This document shows, piece after piece, positions 25,950-34,930 of a stretch of 64,000 bases of DNA. The stretch is from contig NC_013895.2 of the NCBI RefSeq assembly GCF_000025225.2, forward strand, positions 1,240,001-1,304,000. The letters are read 5' to 3'. How positions within the stretch are numbered: position 1 is the first letter of the stretch; each line of letters starts with the position of its first letter. The notes beneath the pieces were generated by a model, which was given only the letters and a program-made list of their open reading frames with translations, was not told the origin of the DNA and did not search any database. Origin of the DNA: Mageeibacillus indolicus UPII9-5 (GTDB taxonomy: Bacteria; Bacillota; Clostridia; Saccharofermentanales; Fastidiosipilaceae). Position numbers and translations under genes: made by a program.

Positions 25950-26226
25950 TGGCGTCATTAACCCTTTTAACCATTTCAAGTAATTTATAATATGCGTCAG
26001 CAATCTGTTTTCTGAATTGAGTACCTTCAAGCCCGGGTTCAGTTTGTTCGCAAATATCTACAATATCGTCATTTAAAAATCTTGCAATATCGGCACTAAT
26101 GGCAGATATAGTTTCATAATTTTCGCAAATAAAAAACTCTAACCATAGTGAAAGATCGTTCTCTTTAGCTGCTTCGTCTCCGAGAAATTCAGCTATCCGC
26201 CATAATATGTTTTGCAATTCATTCAT
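25936..26226 (-). CDS. Probable immunity protein for the adjacent toxin tip
   Basis: 96 residues from ATG 26226, which has a GGAGGG site. It is helical and acidic (W-L-E-F-F-I-C-E-N-Y-E-T-I-S, then L-N-D-D-I-V-D-I-C-E-Q-T-E-P-G). The start lies inside the last codons of the toxin frame (8-bp overlap), the classic order of polymorphic toxin and immunity genes. No family name is certain. Confidence 0.55.
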   Translation of the reverse strand: MNELQNILWRIAEFLGDEAAKENDLSLWLEFFICENYETISAISADIARFLNDDIVDICEQTEPGLEGTQFRKQIADAYYKLLEMVKRVNDANAHQ

Positions 26227-26757
26227 TGAGTTCCCTCCATTCTGGCTTGGGTGCTTTCCTAACAACAACCGAAACAATATCCCCCGTTATAGCGTCTCTG
26301 ATTAGATATACATTTTTCTTACTGTATAGCATCCGGCCATCTGCCTGGACAAACTTAGGACTAGAATTCATCATAACTTTTACCTCGTCAGAACTCATTA
26401 ATACTTGGGAAATAACCCGATCCAATACCCGCCCTACTGCATGGCTGGAAAACTCGATTCCAGCTTTGTTCATATCATAATAAAAGCTAAGCGCTTTTTT
26501 CTTAAATTCAGGAGTCCAATTTTTAGCCAGCAACTCTTTTATGGTCTTTTTGCTAACCTTTGCACGAGATTTATTGTCAACCTTCTCTATTCTAGCATTC
26601 TTTTCTGCGCTTTCCTTTCTTTACGCCGTGCTTCCAGTTCTCTCTCCTTGCGCTTTGCGGCCTGCTCTTTCGCTTTGCGCTGCGCTTCGCGCTCCTTTTC
26701 TTGAGCTATCCGTTTCTTTTCTCGAGCCTTTGCTTCGGCCGCGTACTGCAGCTCCTT
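26219..26757 (-). pseudogene. Orphan MuF coiled-coil linker plus PBECR/DUF4258-like toxin tip, frameshifted
   Basis: From 26757 a Lys/Glu/Arg/Ala coiled coil (Q-Y-A-A-E-A-K-A-R-E-K-K...) runs about 50 residues. It is homologous to the linker at 25440-25570. A one-base deletion in an A-run near 26616 shifts frame; the other frame continues S-A-E-K-N-A-R-I-E-K into the toxin domain, which ends at 26219. The toxin part has F-S-S-H-A-V-G-R-V-L-D-R, S-S-P-K-F-V-Q-A-D-G-R-M-L-Y and V-Y-L-I-R-D-A-I-T-G-D-I-V-S-V-V, the BECR-fold RNase layout. There is no ATG at the toxin start (TTG 26533 or internal ATG 26473). Confidence 0.5.
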
Positions 26758-26856
26758 TCATTTCAATAAATCAAGTATTGTTATTACAATCTCAATCACA
26801 CTGATTCCTACGATTAGCCATAAAATAGTGCGCATTGTTTTTTCTTGCTTATCCAT
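26758..26856 (-). CDS. 32-residue hydrophobic peptide, candidate type I toxin
   Basis: A short frame, M-D-K-Q-E-K-T-M-R-T then a hydrophobic helix (I-L-W-L-I-V-G-I-S-V-I-E-I-V-I-T-I-L), ending D-L-L-K. It is one membrane helix with a charged head, as in Fst/TxpA-like toxins and holin-like peptides. No ribosome site lies directly upstream. Its 5' region is fully overlapped by the antisense RNA predicted at 26870-27000, whose promoter covers its start codon. Confidence 0.5.
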   Translation of the reverse strand: MDKQEKTMRTILWLIVGISVIEIVITILDLLK

Positions 26857-26863
26857 GTACAAT
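26835..26863 (+). promoter_or_regulatory. Promoter of the structured antisense RNA
   Basis: TTGTTT (26835-26840), a 17-bp spacer and TACAAT (26858-26863), placing a start near 26870 on the plus strand. Confidence 0.6.
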
Positions 26864-26869
26864 TAGAGA

Positions 26870-27000
26870 TGAGCGAGGAGCGTTAGCTCCCCGTTTCTCA
26901 AGTGGTTAACCACTTGAGAATTGCTGTTAGCAACTCGATTATCTTAGTTGCTAAAACCACTCTCATCGTGATTAAGGCTAAGTTATCGAGTTGTTTTTTT
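26870..27000 (+). ncRNA. Candidate structured antisense RNA (type I antitoxin-like)
   Basis: About 130 nt between a good promoter and a T7 run. It holds several hairpins: GGAGC-gtta-GCTCC, a perfect 26-bp palindrome (26895-26920), TTAGCAAC paired with GTTGCTAA, and a closing stem CAACTCGAT (26931-26939) with ATCGAGTTG (26985-26993) directly before TTTTTTT. It is antisense to the leader of the 32-residue peptide. No protein is encoded on this strand. A riboregulator of another kind is possible. Confidence 0.5.
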
Positions 27001-27019
27001 GTGCCTTTGCTCGTCCCAT
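26978..27019 (-). CDS. 13-codon leader ORF with strong ribosome site
   Basis: ATG 27019 follows GAAAGGAGGAA, the best Shine-Dalgarno in this stretch, and encodes M-G-R-A-K-A-Q-K-N-N-S-I-T. It lies upstream of the membrane peptide on the same strand and overlaps the antisense terminator, so it could be a translated leader coupled to toxin expression (as mok is to hok). Low certainty. Confidence 0.3.
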   Translation of the reverse strand: MGRAKAQKNNSIT

Positions 27020-27404
27020 TTCCTCCTTTCTTGTTGATTACGTACTAATAATGCAATATTTAAGACTCATTGCCAATAGCATTCCCGTCTTTTTTCAACC
27101 TTACTTTCAGGAAATAAAACCTATCCACCACCTTATATAACCATTAGCAAGCTACTGAATACTAAAATAATTGGTTTGTTTGTCGGATGGGGAACGCCTG
27201 AAAAATAATAACAAAAGTAGTTATCCATTACTTAAAAATGACGAGTACGAGTAATAGATAATTGCCGGCTTCGCATTACACGCAAGTGCTGAGTAATGTG
27301 TAATCTCATACTTTATAATAACTTTATTATGACTTTATAATAACTTATCAAGTTTTCCCCCAACTCCAGAAGTTAGAGGAATTTTTTGAACATTTAAAAA
27401 AGCA

Positions 27405-27450
27405 AAAAAAGCGACCGGCTAGTCCTCGCTTGAAGACTTAGCGGCCGCTT
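27405..27450 (-). terminator. Terminator of the caspase-domain lipoprotein gene
   Basis: An imperfect GC-rich hairpin (AAGCGGCCGCTAAGTC pairing with GACTAGCCGGTCGCTT) followed by TTTTTTT on the minus strand, 31 bp after the stop. Apart from the leader region at 27000-27040, I see no gene between 27020 and 27405. Confidence 0.7.
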
Positions 27451-27480
27451 AAATAAGCAAGCTAATTTGCTTAATTTGCT

Positions 27481-30400
27481 TTAATCGCCGTATGAACCAA
27501 CTGCCCTGCCGATGGTGATGACAGGCTGCGGAACGGTGTCATACGCAGCCCTACTTGAGCTTTCGCTCGGCATACCTTCTTCGCGTACTGATACAGCATC
27601 CATATTCAGGGTATAGACCAGGATTGGAAGCGGAGGCTGTGAACCCGGGTAGGAATCAAAGCCCGGTTTAAACACCAACCGGTCGCCATTCGCCAGCTTA
27701 TTTTCCGGGCGTTTTCTCATGGCAAACGGGCTTTCAAGCGACGTTCCGGAAGCGTATATGCCGGATGTATGTGTATCATAGCCAGCAAACTGAGCGCGGT
27801 TCTTCAGTTGCGTTAAAAATTCTCCTACCGTCATTTTATCGGTTAATTTCATCTTGCCGCTGACAATTTCCTTACCTCGCACAATAAAGTTATCGCCGAA
27901 GTCAGGTACAGCTGCATCTGGGGAAAGGGTTCCGGGTACACTGCCGGCAAGCAAAGTTATGTTATACCTTGTAGTTTGTGATTTATCCGGCGAAATGAAG
28001 TTTAACCAGTCAAGGTTCGCCAAAGCTTCGGTCGTAGCTTTAACGACTGCCTCACCCGCCGGACCCTTATGGCATACTTGCAGCTGCTGGGCGGGATCAT
28101 CCCTTTTAATTTTTTGCAAAAATTCCGCGACTGTCATGTTGCCGGTAACTTTAATTGCAGTAACCGGGCCTTGCTGAATTATTTTTACCTTTTGTGCATC
28201 CGTGGAAGATATTTTCGTCGATGCGGCTTTGCCATGCCCGGCGGGGCGTTTAGCACTGAAAGGATAGAGTGTTTCGTCACCGTTTTGAGCGGTAACCGAC
28301 AAGTACAAAAACCTTTCGCCAAGTTTTTCAGCTTCAGCCAGAGTTTTAGTGCCACCGGAGGCTCCGGGATTCTTTATTTCCTTAACCGCTAGCACCTGAT
28401 GTTCCTCACCTTTTTTAAATTTGGCAATAAATTCGGCCACCGTCTGTTCGGCATCAATTACTTCACCGGCTTGGGCCGTGATGGTACCGCGGCATTTTCC
28501 ACTTAATCTGTTCACACGTATAGATACTTTGTAAACTGTAGAAGAAATTTTGGTATCGCGGCTCAGTGGAGTTACATCAACGTTTTCAAATAACGTAAAT
28601 TGGTCGTTAAACGGATAAACTTGAATGTGGGAAATTGAAGCTACGTTACCCGTCAGATATTTGTACGCTTCATCGAGGCTCAGTTTCCGATCTTTGTTAA
28701 GATCACCTTTCATAACGCTGTTTTCTAGGCCAGCAGCAATCGCCAAAGTTTTCGTAAACTTTCCGACCCCTTCTTTTTTATCTTCGAAACTGTATTCATT
28801 GGCGGAGCTGGCCACCAAAACTTTATACGGATTATCTGTCAGGTAATTGAGATTTTTGTAATACTCGCTTCGCGGCTGGTCGGCAGCTCGATCCATAGAG
28901 GCATTCGCACGGTCACTCTGAACTTCCTTTAAAGCATGACGATTTACCGCCGATGCTTCCGTCCGGAAAGTAGCGTTAACATCTTTTATGAAAGCAACAC
29001 TCGTATCACTTTGTGGCAGTCCGTTAAATGTTGTTATTTTCTGCTGTCTGATACCTGAATTTTGCGGCACAACGGCTGTTCCGCCGGCATGGGGCGTAGG
29101 TGTGCTTACTCCGTCAATCGCCGCTTTGCCAATGAAACCACCGGCGTTACAGCAATCTAAGATCAGAACTTTTTTGCCGGGAACCCTGTCCAGAGCTGCT
29201 TTCAACTCATCAACACTTACCCACGCCTTAGGATCGAAACTCCCGTTCTTCAATAGCAAATTATCCACCGTGCAAAGGTAAGAAATTCCGTTTACATTGT
29301 TGCCGTGGCCACTGTAATAAAGATAGGACACGTCGTCCTCCGTTGCTCCGCTGAAAGCCTGGTTCAGCGCACTCATAAATTCTTTTTTCGTCACATTTTT
29401 TGCGATATTTACTTCTGTTTGCGTATTTGCCAGACGGTTACCCCGGAAAACAGCTTCCATCATACGAAGATCATTCGGCGGTCCGATCAAGTCCATCTTT
29501 TCGCCTGCATAATCGTGATTGCCTACCAACAGCACCCGGGCCACACGTTTCCCAGCACGTTCAGCGCACAAAATATAGTCATAATTCTTGCCTTGCCGGA
29601 TCATACGCAAAATATACTTGTCTTGCAAAGTAGCTTCACCGACAGCTTTGCGATAGTCCTTGGTATGCCGGTTATATGAGAGCACTTGGGCTTCAACACC
29701 GGGCTCACAAGTGATCGCGGCAGTAAATTCTTTGACTTTGATTCCTTGTTTGTAACGTATAAGCGTATTTGTATAACTGAAAATATATGCCTTATCTACT
29801 GCTTTTATTAAAGCCGGCCTAGTGACTTCCGCTACTTGTATCTTATAGGTGACTTTGCTCTCTCCGTCTTCGGCAACTACCACTAAAGTATCTCCGTTAG
29901 TAAGCGTATAGAAATACGGCTTTATTTTGCCCTGTGCATCCTGAATAAAGACACGCTGACGTGGATTAATCTTTCTTACCCATTTCAGCAGCGATTCAAC
30001 CGTTGACTCGGAAGTTATCGGTTGGCCGGCCGCGACAATTTCATTTCCTTTGAGGGCCACAGTTCCAGTTTCAAACGCAATCGCCGTGGTCTTACTGCGC
30101 GGAAGTTCTGCTTTCTTAATGTACAGTGGTATTTTGCCGCTACGCATATCCACCCTGGCCTTTTCATCATGATACACAAAGGTAAATGTCTTAACTCCAG
30201 ACTCGGTGGAGGTGTCGACTTTCATGTGGTTTAAATACTCTTGAGTAAAAGTAATCGTGTCCGCAGCATCATCAATTATCAAATATTTTGGATTAAAGCG
30301 TTCTCGAATAAACTGCCCCTTACTGTCACGCTCAACAATAAGCTCACTGTCGTCACTGGCGGAACGTCTGACCGGGAAAGGTTCGATATTAATATTGTTC

Positions 30401-33400
30401 TGCAACACCGATTGAGCAGGCGTTACCTTGTTGCCACTTGTGTTCAAGATATCACGAACAAATACTTTTATTCCCTCGGCCGGAGCTTTTCCTTGGGTGA
30501 AAGTCATACCGCTTTCGAAGCTAAAATTAGCTTTACTTTTATCTGTAATTTCAAATTCAAGTTTCTTTTTCAACTGTCCAACATCATTTTTGCGGTCTTT
30601 CACAATCAAAGTATAAGAAGACGTGTCACCAAACGACTGATTATCGTCACCGCTGTACTTGGTGGCCGGCAAACTTGCCAAAAGCTCTTTCGTCAAATAA
30701 ACGGTATCCGTAGCATCATCAACCCGTAAAAACTGCTGATCAACCCGAAAGCCGCTCCGCTCAAAGTAAGCCTGGAGTTGAGAGGTCGCCGCGTCAATCA
30801 GTTTTCCGTTTTTGTCGTGCAAGTTTTTCACTTGAACGGCGATTTCCTTATTTTCGGGGTTCATATGGGTGAAGCTGTTATCGCTCATGGTAAACTCAGC
30901 TTTGCTGTTATCAACTATCTGCAAAACAAGATTTTGTGACATCAGCTCACTGACCTTATGCGTCGGATCGCTGAAGCTTACCTTGATATTTGTAGCGTCT
31001 GTCAGAGCGTTAACTGTTGAAGGCTTTAGAATAATTTTATCGGCTGCTTCGTCAACCGTATATTTTTCTTCTGCTAGCAGTTTCCCGTCTACATACACTT
31101 TAACGCCATTCAATTTACTTTCGGACGCGGCTATCGGCGTACCGGCATCGTTTTTGATATTGCTTACCGTAATTATGATTCCTTGCGCCGGAGCCGAACC
31201 CCTGATGATTTTCTCAGGCGAAAGACTGAACACCGCGTCATTTTTTATTTCAGATTGCGCTTTGATTACTGTTTTGCCGCCGATTACCGCGTTATTTTGC
31301 ACCTGGCCATTGGGGAGATCAATAATCAAATCGTCGGTAATGTGCAAAGTTGTCGGTAAAATTACCGTTCCACTACCTTTGCCGGTTATGTATAGGTTCT
31401 TCACGGTAATCCCGGCGGTCGGATCTTCACTGCTCTGGCCATAGGTTACCGTACCGTTTTCATTTTTTGTGATAACCAGCGAAGCTCTCCGACTCAACCG
31501 GCTGGGCTTATTTATGTATTTCTTTGTATCAATAAATTTATTCTTGTGACCGATGCCTACCGGCTGACTGTCTACCACATTGTCCTGCAAGTCGTTTTCG
31601 GCTTTAGGCATAATTTTGTTTTGGCGGTTGAGTAACTCTTTCAGCTCATCCGCGTTGGAAACCCACGTTCCGTTAACCTTGCTGCCATAGGTGGGCTCGA
31701 CATACTGCAGTGATATGCCTAACTCGTTCTGATTGGATGGCATTAATTTGCCGGCACCACCATCGGAAAAACCTTCATATTTGCCACGGCCATAATTCCC
31801 GATCTCATTATTTTCTATGGTGAGCTTATTAAATTTCGGGTATGCTTGAGGGAAAATGTTTACCAGGATGCCATTATCATCCGTGCCATTTACTTTGTTG
31901 CCGATAATATTAACATCATCTTTATCGCCGATCATGATATTTACGGCTGTACTGGCAATATCGGTAAATTCATTATTCTTAATTTGTAAATTTAACTCAT
32001 TTTTGGCCTTCGACATCGTATTGATGACGCCATAGTTTTCAGTATGTTTCTGTTCAGCAAGATTTTTACCGTAAAACTTATTATTAGTAATGTTAACCCG
32101 ACCTTGCATGCTGAACGCGACAATACCCAAAGCCATCTCTGCCTTTTTGCCGGCAAAGAACACCTGATTGTTCTCTATATCAACATCGAGTTTTTCTTTC
32201 GTCAGCGAAATGGCCGCATTGTTGGCCGCCGGCGGTAGTTCTGTGTCGGAAGCATAAAAATTGATACCGCTCACGCTACCGGTCGCAGCAGTTACAACTA
32301 CACTTAAATGGCTCTCATTGCCCGGTAAGCCGATCACCAAATTGCCGGAGATCGCAGCCGCACATTTAACTTTTCCTGCCGTCATAACCACATCAGCTTT
32401 AATCGGCTCATTTTCCTTGGGATGGCTAAGCAAATGCAGTTCCTGAACCTGACCGGGGGGCGTTGTCGTCGCGTGGCCGGATTGGCCGGATTGGCCCGAT
32501 TGGCTGACCCAAATACCAGCTTTAACCGGCAAATCGGCAACCCGACACCGCGGGAGTTTACCAAAATCAAAGGCTGAACTCGGAGCGATGGCCAAAATTA
32601 TGTTTTCATCCGTATAAGGCCTGACAAAATACACTCCATTTTTGGCAGAGCTTACGGCCGCCGCCAAAATTTTATCGGTAGCTTGCGCCAAAGTTTCCGT
32701 CTCCGGTTTGCGATATACCAGATAGCGGTTTTTTTCCAACCCATTGGCCAATTGATGTAATTTACCGGTTGAGATCTCGTTCATGGCCGGAATTTTCGGT
32801 TGCGGTGCAGGTTGCGGCGGTGTTACGTCAGTCGACCCGCTGCCGCTGTGTTCCCCCGTACCAGGTTGCGAATTACCGCCGCCGAAATAATACCCGTCAT
32901 AGGGAAAAGCCGGAGTGTAATCGCTGTCAGCCCCATTTTCAGTTTTCGGGAATGGTGCTAACGGCTTTCGAGTATACTTTTCCTTTTGAGCAGCTCCGCC
33001 GCTCGGCACAGCCTTGGACGGCGCACCCGGTTTGCTTCCCAAGCCTGATTTAGGAGCCGCCCCACCCTTGCCATTAAACTTGTTTTTCGTCGCCTTCGCC
33101 CCAGGTTTAATGGTCAAGTCAGTTTTTTCGCCGGATTCTGTGCGATTGCCGCCATTTTGAGCATTGTTGCCGGTTAAATCACTTTTTTCTTGAAGTTCTT
33201 TTTTACTGCCGGCAGATGACTTTTTCGCCGCGCCATCCGCCTCATGCTTATCATGCGGCATCTGTTCTGCAACAACGGACGGTTTCGTTTCTTCAGCTGA
33301 ACTATCCTTCTCCTGTCGCCACCACGAGCACCCACCGCCGCTCAAAATTAAAGCCGCCACGATCGGTATGATTAATCCCCTTCTTAAGGCCTTTTTGTTC

Positions 33401-33402
33401 AT
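27481..33402 (-). CDS. Giant lipoprotein with beta-helix and caspase-like (peptidase C14) domain
   Basis: 1973 residues. A basic N-terminus and hydrophobic stretch end in S-G-G-G-C-S, a probable lipobox (Cys25), so it is likely surface-anchored. Then: a Lys/Gly/Pro/Ser-rich spacer (about 30-205) with a short S-G-Q repeat near 310; a right-handed beta-helix (about 380-730; N-N-K-F, N-N-E-F, G-N-K-V-N-G turns); at least three similar beta domains (about 750-1110); a small cadherin/SLH-like domain; and a caspase fold (about 1285-1560). The catalytic His is in Y-Y-S-G-H-G (about 1363) and Cys in I-L-D-C-C-N-A-G-G (about 1416). D-L-N-K-D-R-K-L-S-L-D-E-A is a Ca-binding EF-hand/dockerin-like loop. 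C14 proteases cleave after Arg/Lys or Asp. Target unknown. Confidence 0.82.
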   Translation of the reverse strand: MNKKALRRGLIIPIVAALILSGGGCSWWRQEKDSSAEETKPSVVAEQMPHDKHEADGAAKKSSAGSKKELQEKSDLTGNNAQNGGNRTESGEKTDLTIKPGAKATKNKFNGKGGAAPKSGLGSKPGAPSKAVPSGGAAQKEKYTRKPLAPFPKTENGADSDYTPAFPYDGYYFGGGNSQPGTGEHSGSGSTDVTPPQPAPQPKIPAMNEISTGKLHQLANGLEKNRYLVYRKPETETLAQATDKILAAAVSSAKNGVYFVRPYTDENIILAIAPSSAFDFGKLPRCRVADLPVKAGIWVSQSGQSGQSGHATTTPPGQVQELHLLSHPKENEPIKADVVMTAGKVKCAAAISGNLVIGLPGNESHLSVVVTAATGSVSGINFYASDTELPPAANNAAISLTKEKLDVDIENNQVFFAGKKAEMALGIVAFSMQGRVNITNNKFYGKNLAEQKHTENYGVINTMSKAKNELNLQIKNNEFTDIASTAVNIMIGDKDDVNIIGNKVNGTDDNGILVNIFPQAYPKFNKLTIENNEIGNYGRGKYEGFSDGGAGKLMPSNQNELGISLQYVEPTYGSKVNGTWVSNADELKELLNRQNKIMPKAENDLQDNVVDSQPVGIGHKNKFIDTKKYINKPSRLSRRASLVITKNENGTVTYGQSSEDPTAGITVKNLYITGKGSGTVILPTTLHITDDLIIDLPNGQVQNNAVIGGKTVIKAQSEIKNDAVFSLSPEKIIRGSAPAQGIIITVSNIKNDAGTPIAASESKLNGVKVYVDGKLLAEEKYTVDEAADKIILKPSTVNALTDATNIKVSFSDPTHKVSELMSQNLVLQIVDNSKAEFTMSDNSFTHMNPENKEIAVQVKNLHDKNGKLIDAATSQLQAYFERSGFRVDQQFLRVDDATDTVYLTKELLASLPATKYSGDDNQSFGDTSSYTLIVKDRKNDVGQLKKKLEFEITDKSKANFSFESGMTFTQGKAPAEGIKVFVRDILNTSGNKVTPAQSVLQNNINIEPFPVRRSASDDSELIVERDSKGQFIRERFNPKYLIIDDAADTITFTQEYLNHMKVDTSTESGVKTFTFVYHDEKARVDMRSGKIPLYIKKAELPRSKTTAIAFETGTVALKGNEIVAAGQPITSESTVESLLKWVRKINPRQRVFIQDAQGKIKPYFYTLTNGDTLVVVAEDGESKVTYKIQVAEVTRPALIKAVDKAYIFSYTNTLIRYKQGIKVKEFTAAITCEPGVEAQVLSYNRHTKDYRKAVGEATLQDKYILRMIRQGKNYDYILCAERAGKRVARVLLVGNHDYAGEKMDLIGPPNDLRMMEAVFRGNRLANTQTEVNIAKNVTKKEFMSALNQAFSGATEDDVSYLYYSGHGNNVNGISYLCTVDNLLLKNGSFDPKAWVSVDELKAALDRVPGKKVLILDCCNAGGFIGKAAIDGVSTPTPHAGGTAVVPQNSGIRQQKITTFNGLPQSDTSVAFIKDVNATFRTEASAVNRHALKEVQSDRANASMDRAADQPRSEYYKNLNYLTDNPYKVLVASSANEYSFEDKKEGVGKFTKTLAIAAGLENSVMKGDLNKDRKLSLDEAYKYLTGNVASISHIQVYPFNDQFTLFENVDVTPLSRDTKISSTVYKVSIRVNRLSGKCRGTITAQAGEVIDAEQTVAEFIAKFKKGEEHQVLAVKEIKNPGASGGTKTLAEAEKLGERFLYLSVTAQNGDETLYPFSAKRPAGHGKAASTKISSTDAQKVKIIQQGPVTAIKVTGNMTVAEFLQKIKRDDPAQQLQVCHKGPAGEAVVKATTEALANLDWLNFISPDKSQTTRYNITLLAGSVPGTLSPDAAVPDFGDNFIVRGKEIVSGKMKLTDKMTVGEFLTQLKNRAQFAGYDTHTSGIYASGTSLESPFAMRKRPENKLANGDRLVFKPGFDSYPGSQPPLPILVYTLNMDAVSVREEGMPSESSSRAAYDTVPQPVITIGRAVGSYGD

Positions 33403-33683
33403 ATTACGCTCCCACTTATTATTTCTATGAGGAATTAAGTTTCCCTAAAAACTCAACGATGTTAGCAATAGTAAACTATAATCAATTTATTTCAAGTCAT
33501 TTTGGAATATTTTGCTAGAATATTTAAAAAAAAATTAGTACGTCGCTACTTGTTGTGAATCAATCAAGAATATCTCGGCTGCCGGCCGATAGCTGGACGA
33601 CAGCAGTCCGATCAACTGCACGATTGACAAGCAGCCGTAACAAAGTTAGTCTGAAAATCAAAACCGAAGGAGACAAGCCAACT

Positions 33684-34292
33684 ATGTCATTAACTTTACT
33701 TTCACCTTTATCGTTGCCCTTGCCTTTAGTACTGGCTAGCTCTTCGCCACGCCGCAAAGAAATCTTACGTTTGGCCGGCTATGACTTTACCTCCGTTGCA
33801 CCGCGGGTGGACGAAACTCTCGATCTCAGCTTTCCCTGTTCCGAGGAGACTGCAACAGCGGCGATAAAAAAACTCGCCTTGCGCAAGGCAGAACACGTGT
33901 ATTTAGAGAAGCAAAAATCTTGCATCTGCTTAGGTGCCGACACGGTCATTTATTTTCAAGGGAAAATTTTAGGCAAGCCAGCTGACTCTGCACACGCTGC
34001 TCAAATGTTGCGTGAATTAAGCGGGCAAAAACACCTGGTCATTACCGGAGTAGCAATTTTAGCCCCGAGCAAAATTGACAGTTTTGCGGTATGCTCCGAG
34101 GTTGAATTTTATGATTTAAGTGAATCACAGATCGCAGCTTACGTCGCCACCGGTTCCCCGCTTGATAAAGCCGGCAGTTATGGGGTACAAGATCAAGGTG
34201 CGTTGTTGATCAAACACCTAAGCGGAGATTTTTATGGCGTGATGGGGTTGCCCATAGCCGCCGTCCACCGACACTTAAGCCAGCTGCTGTAA
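33684..34292 (+). CDS. maf: Maf-family nucleoside triphosphate pyrophosphatase
   Basis: 202 residues from ATG 33684, preceded by GAAGGAGA. Motifs: L-A-S-S-S-P-R-R-K-E-I-L (N-terminal), G-A-D-T-V-I near 80 and S-Y-G-V-Q-D-Q-G-A-L near 165. Maf proteins hydrolyse non-canonical or specific NTPs (dTTP, UTP, m7GTP) to the monophosphate and slow septation when overproduced. The longer in-frame extension upstream lacks a ribosome site. Length is typical. Confidence 0.93.
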   Translation: MSLTLLSPLSLPLPLVLASSSPRRKEILRLAGYDFTSVAPRVDETLDLSFPCSEETATAAIKKLALRKAEHVYLEKQKSCICLGADTVIYFQGKILGKPADSAHAAQMLRELSGQKHLVITGVAILAPSKIDSFAVCSEVEFYDLSESQIAAYVATGSPLDKAGSYGVQDQGALLIKHLSGDFYGVMGLPIAAVHRHLSQLL

Positions 34293-34356
34293 TCGAGATG
34301 CCGGCTACCGTAAGCTAGCAAAGGCCTTAATCGGGGTATGATCCGGCTACCGTAAA

Positions 34357-34740
34357 CTAACTAATGCCGTAAACCAGCGTCAAAATAAGCATCAACACCG
34401 TCACACCTACGGAAATACCGAAGATAACGCGCTTTTCCTTCCGTCGCAGCGGTACCAAAGCGGCTTTGGTAATTCCCCGCCTATCCAGACTAACAATCAA
34501 TCCAATGAGCAAATTCAGCAAAAGCGTTAAGCCGAGACCGTAACGCCAAGTGACAGCGGGATTGCGAAACCGCCCCAAAGGCGTATCTAACAAACTTTTA
34601 TAATCAACCGCCGTCAAAATCGGTCCACCCAAAATTTGCAAAGTCAACAAAAACCTAGCCATCCAGTTGGACATAGGGGCTGAGCCGTGTCGTCCCGGCA
34701 CCATCGGTTTAAAACTGGAAATCAGTCGCTGCTTATTCAC
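34357..34740 (-). CDS. Small membrane protein of unknown function
   Basis: 127 residues starting at GTG 34740 after GAGGAGGAACG. It has three hydrophobic segments (about 28-48, 65-85 and 104-125) separated by basic loops. I recognise no family. It is convergent with maf; a 13-bp repeat (CCGGCTACCGTAA) occurs twice in the short gap between them. Confidence 0.6.
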   Translation of the reverse strand: MNKQRLISSFKPMVPGRHGSAPMSNWMARFLLTLQILGGPILTAVDYKSLLDTPLGRFRNPAVTWRYGLGLTLLLNLLIGLIVSLDRRGITKAALVPLRRKEKRVIFGISVGVTVLMLILTLVYGIS

Positions 34741-34930
34741 CGTTCCTCCTCAAAGATCCGCCTCAAACAATTTCGCCTATTACATATAAGTATAACATTG
34801 CTCCGGCGCGAAACCAAACGCAGTACAAAGTAGTCATCCGTCATCCAACTTCCGACTTGCCGTTTAAAAAAGTGGAACAAAATGCTATACTCCATATACT
34901 ATCAAAAGCTTACGCAGGAGGCTTAATCCA

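Noticed and set aside
30241-30729. 162-codon plus-strand frame inside the giant lipoprotein gene, and similar long antisense frames
   Set aside because: No ribosome sites, no domains, and the minus-strand gene has clear protein features throughout.
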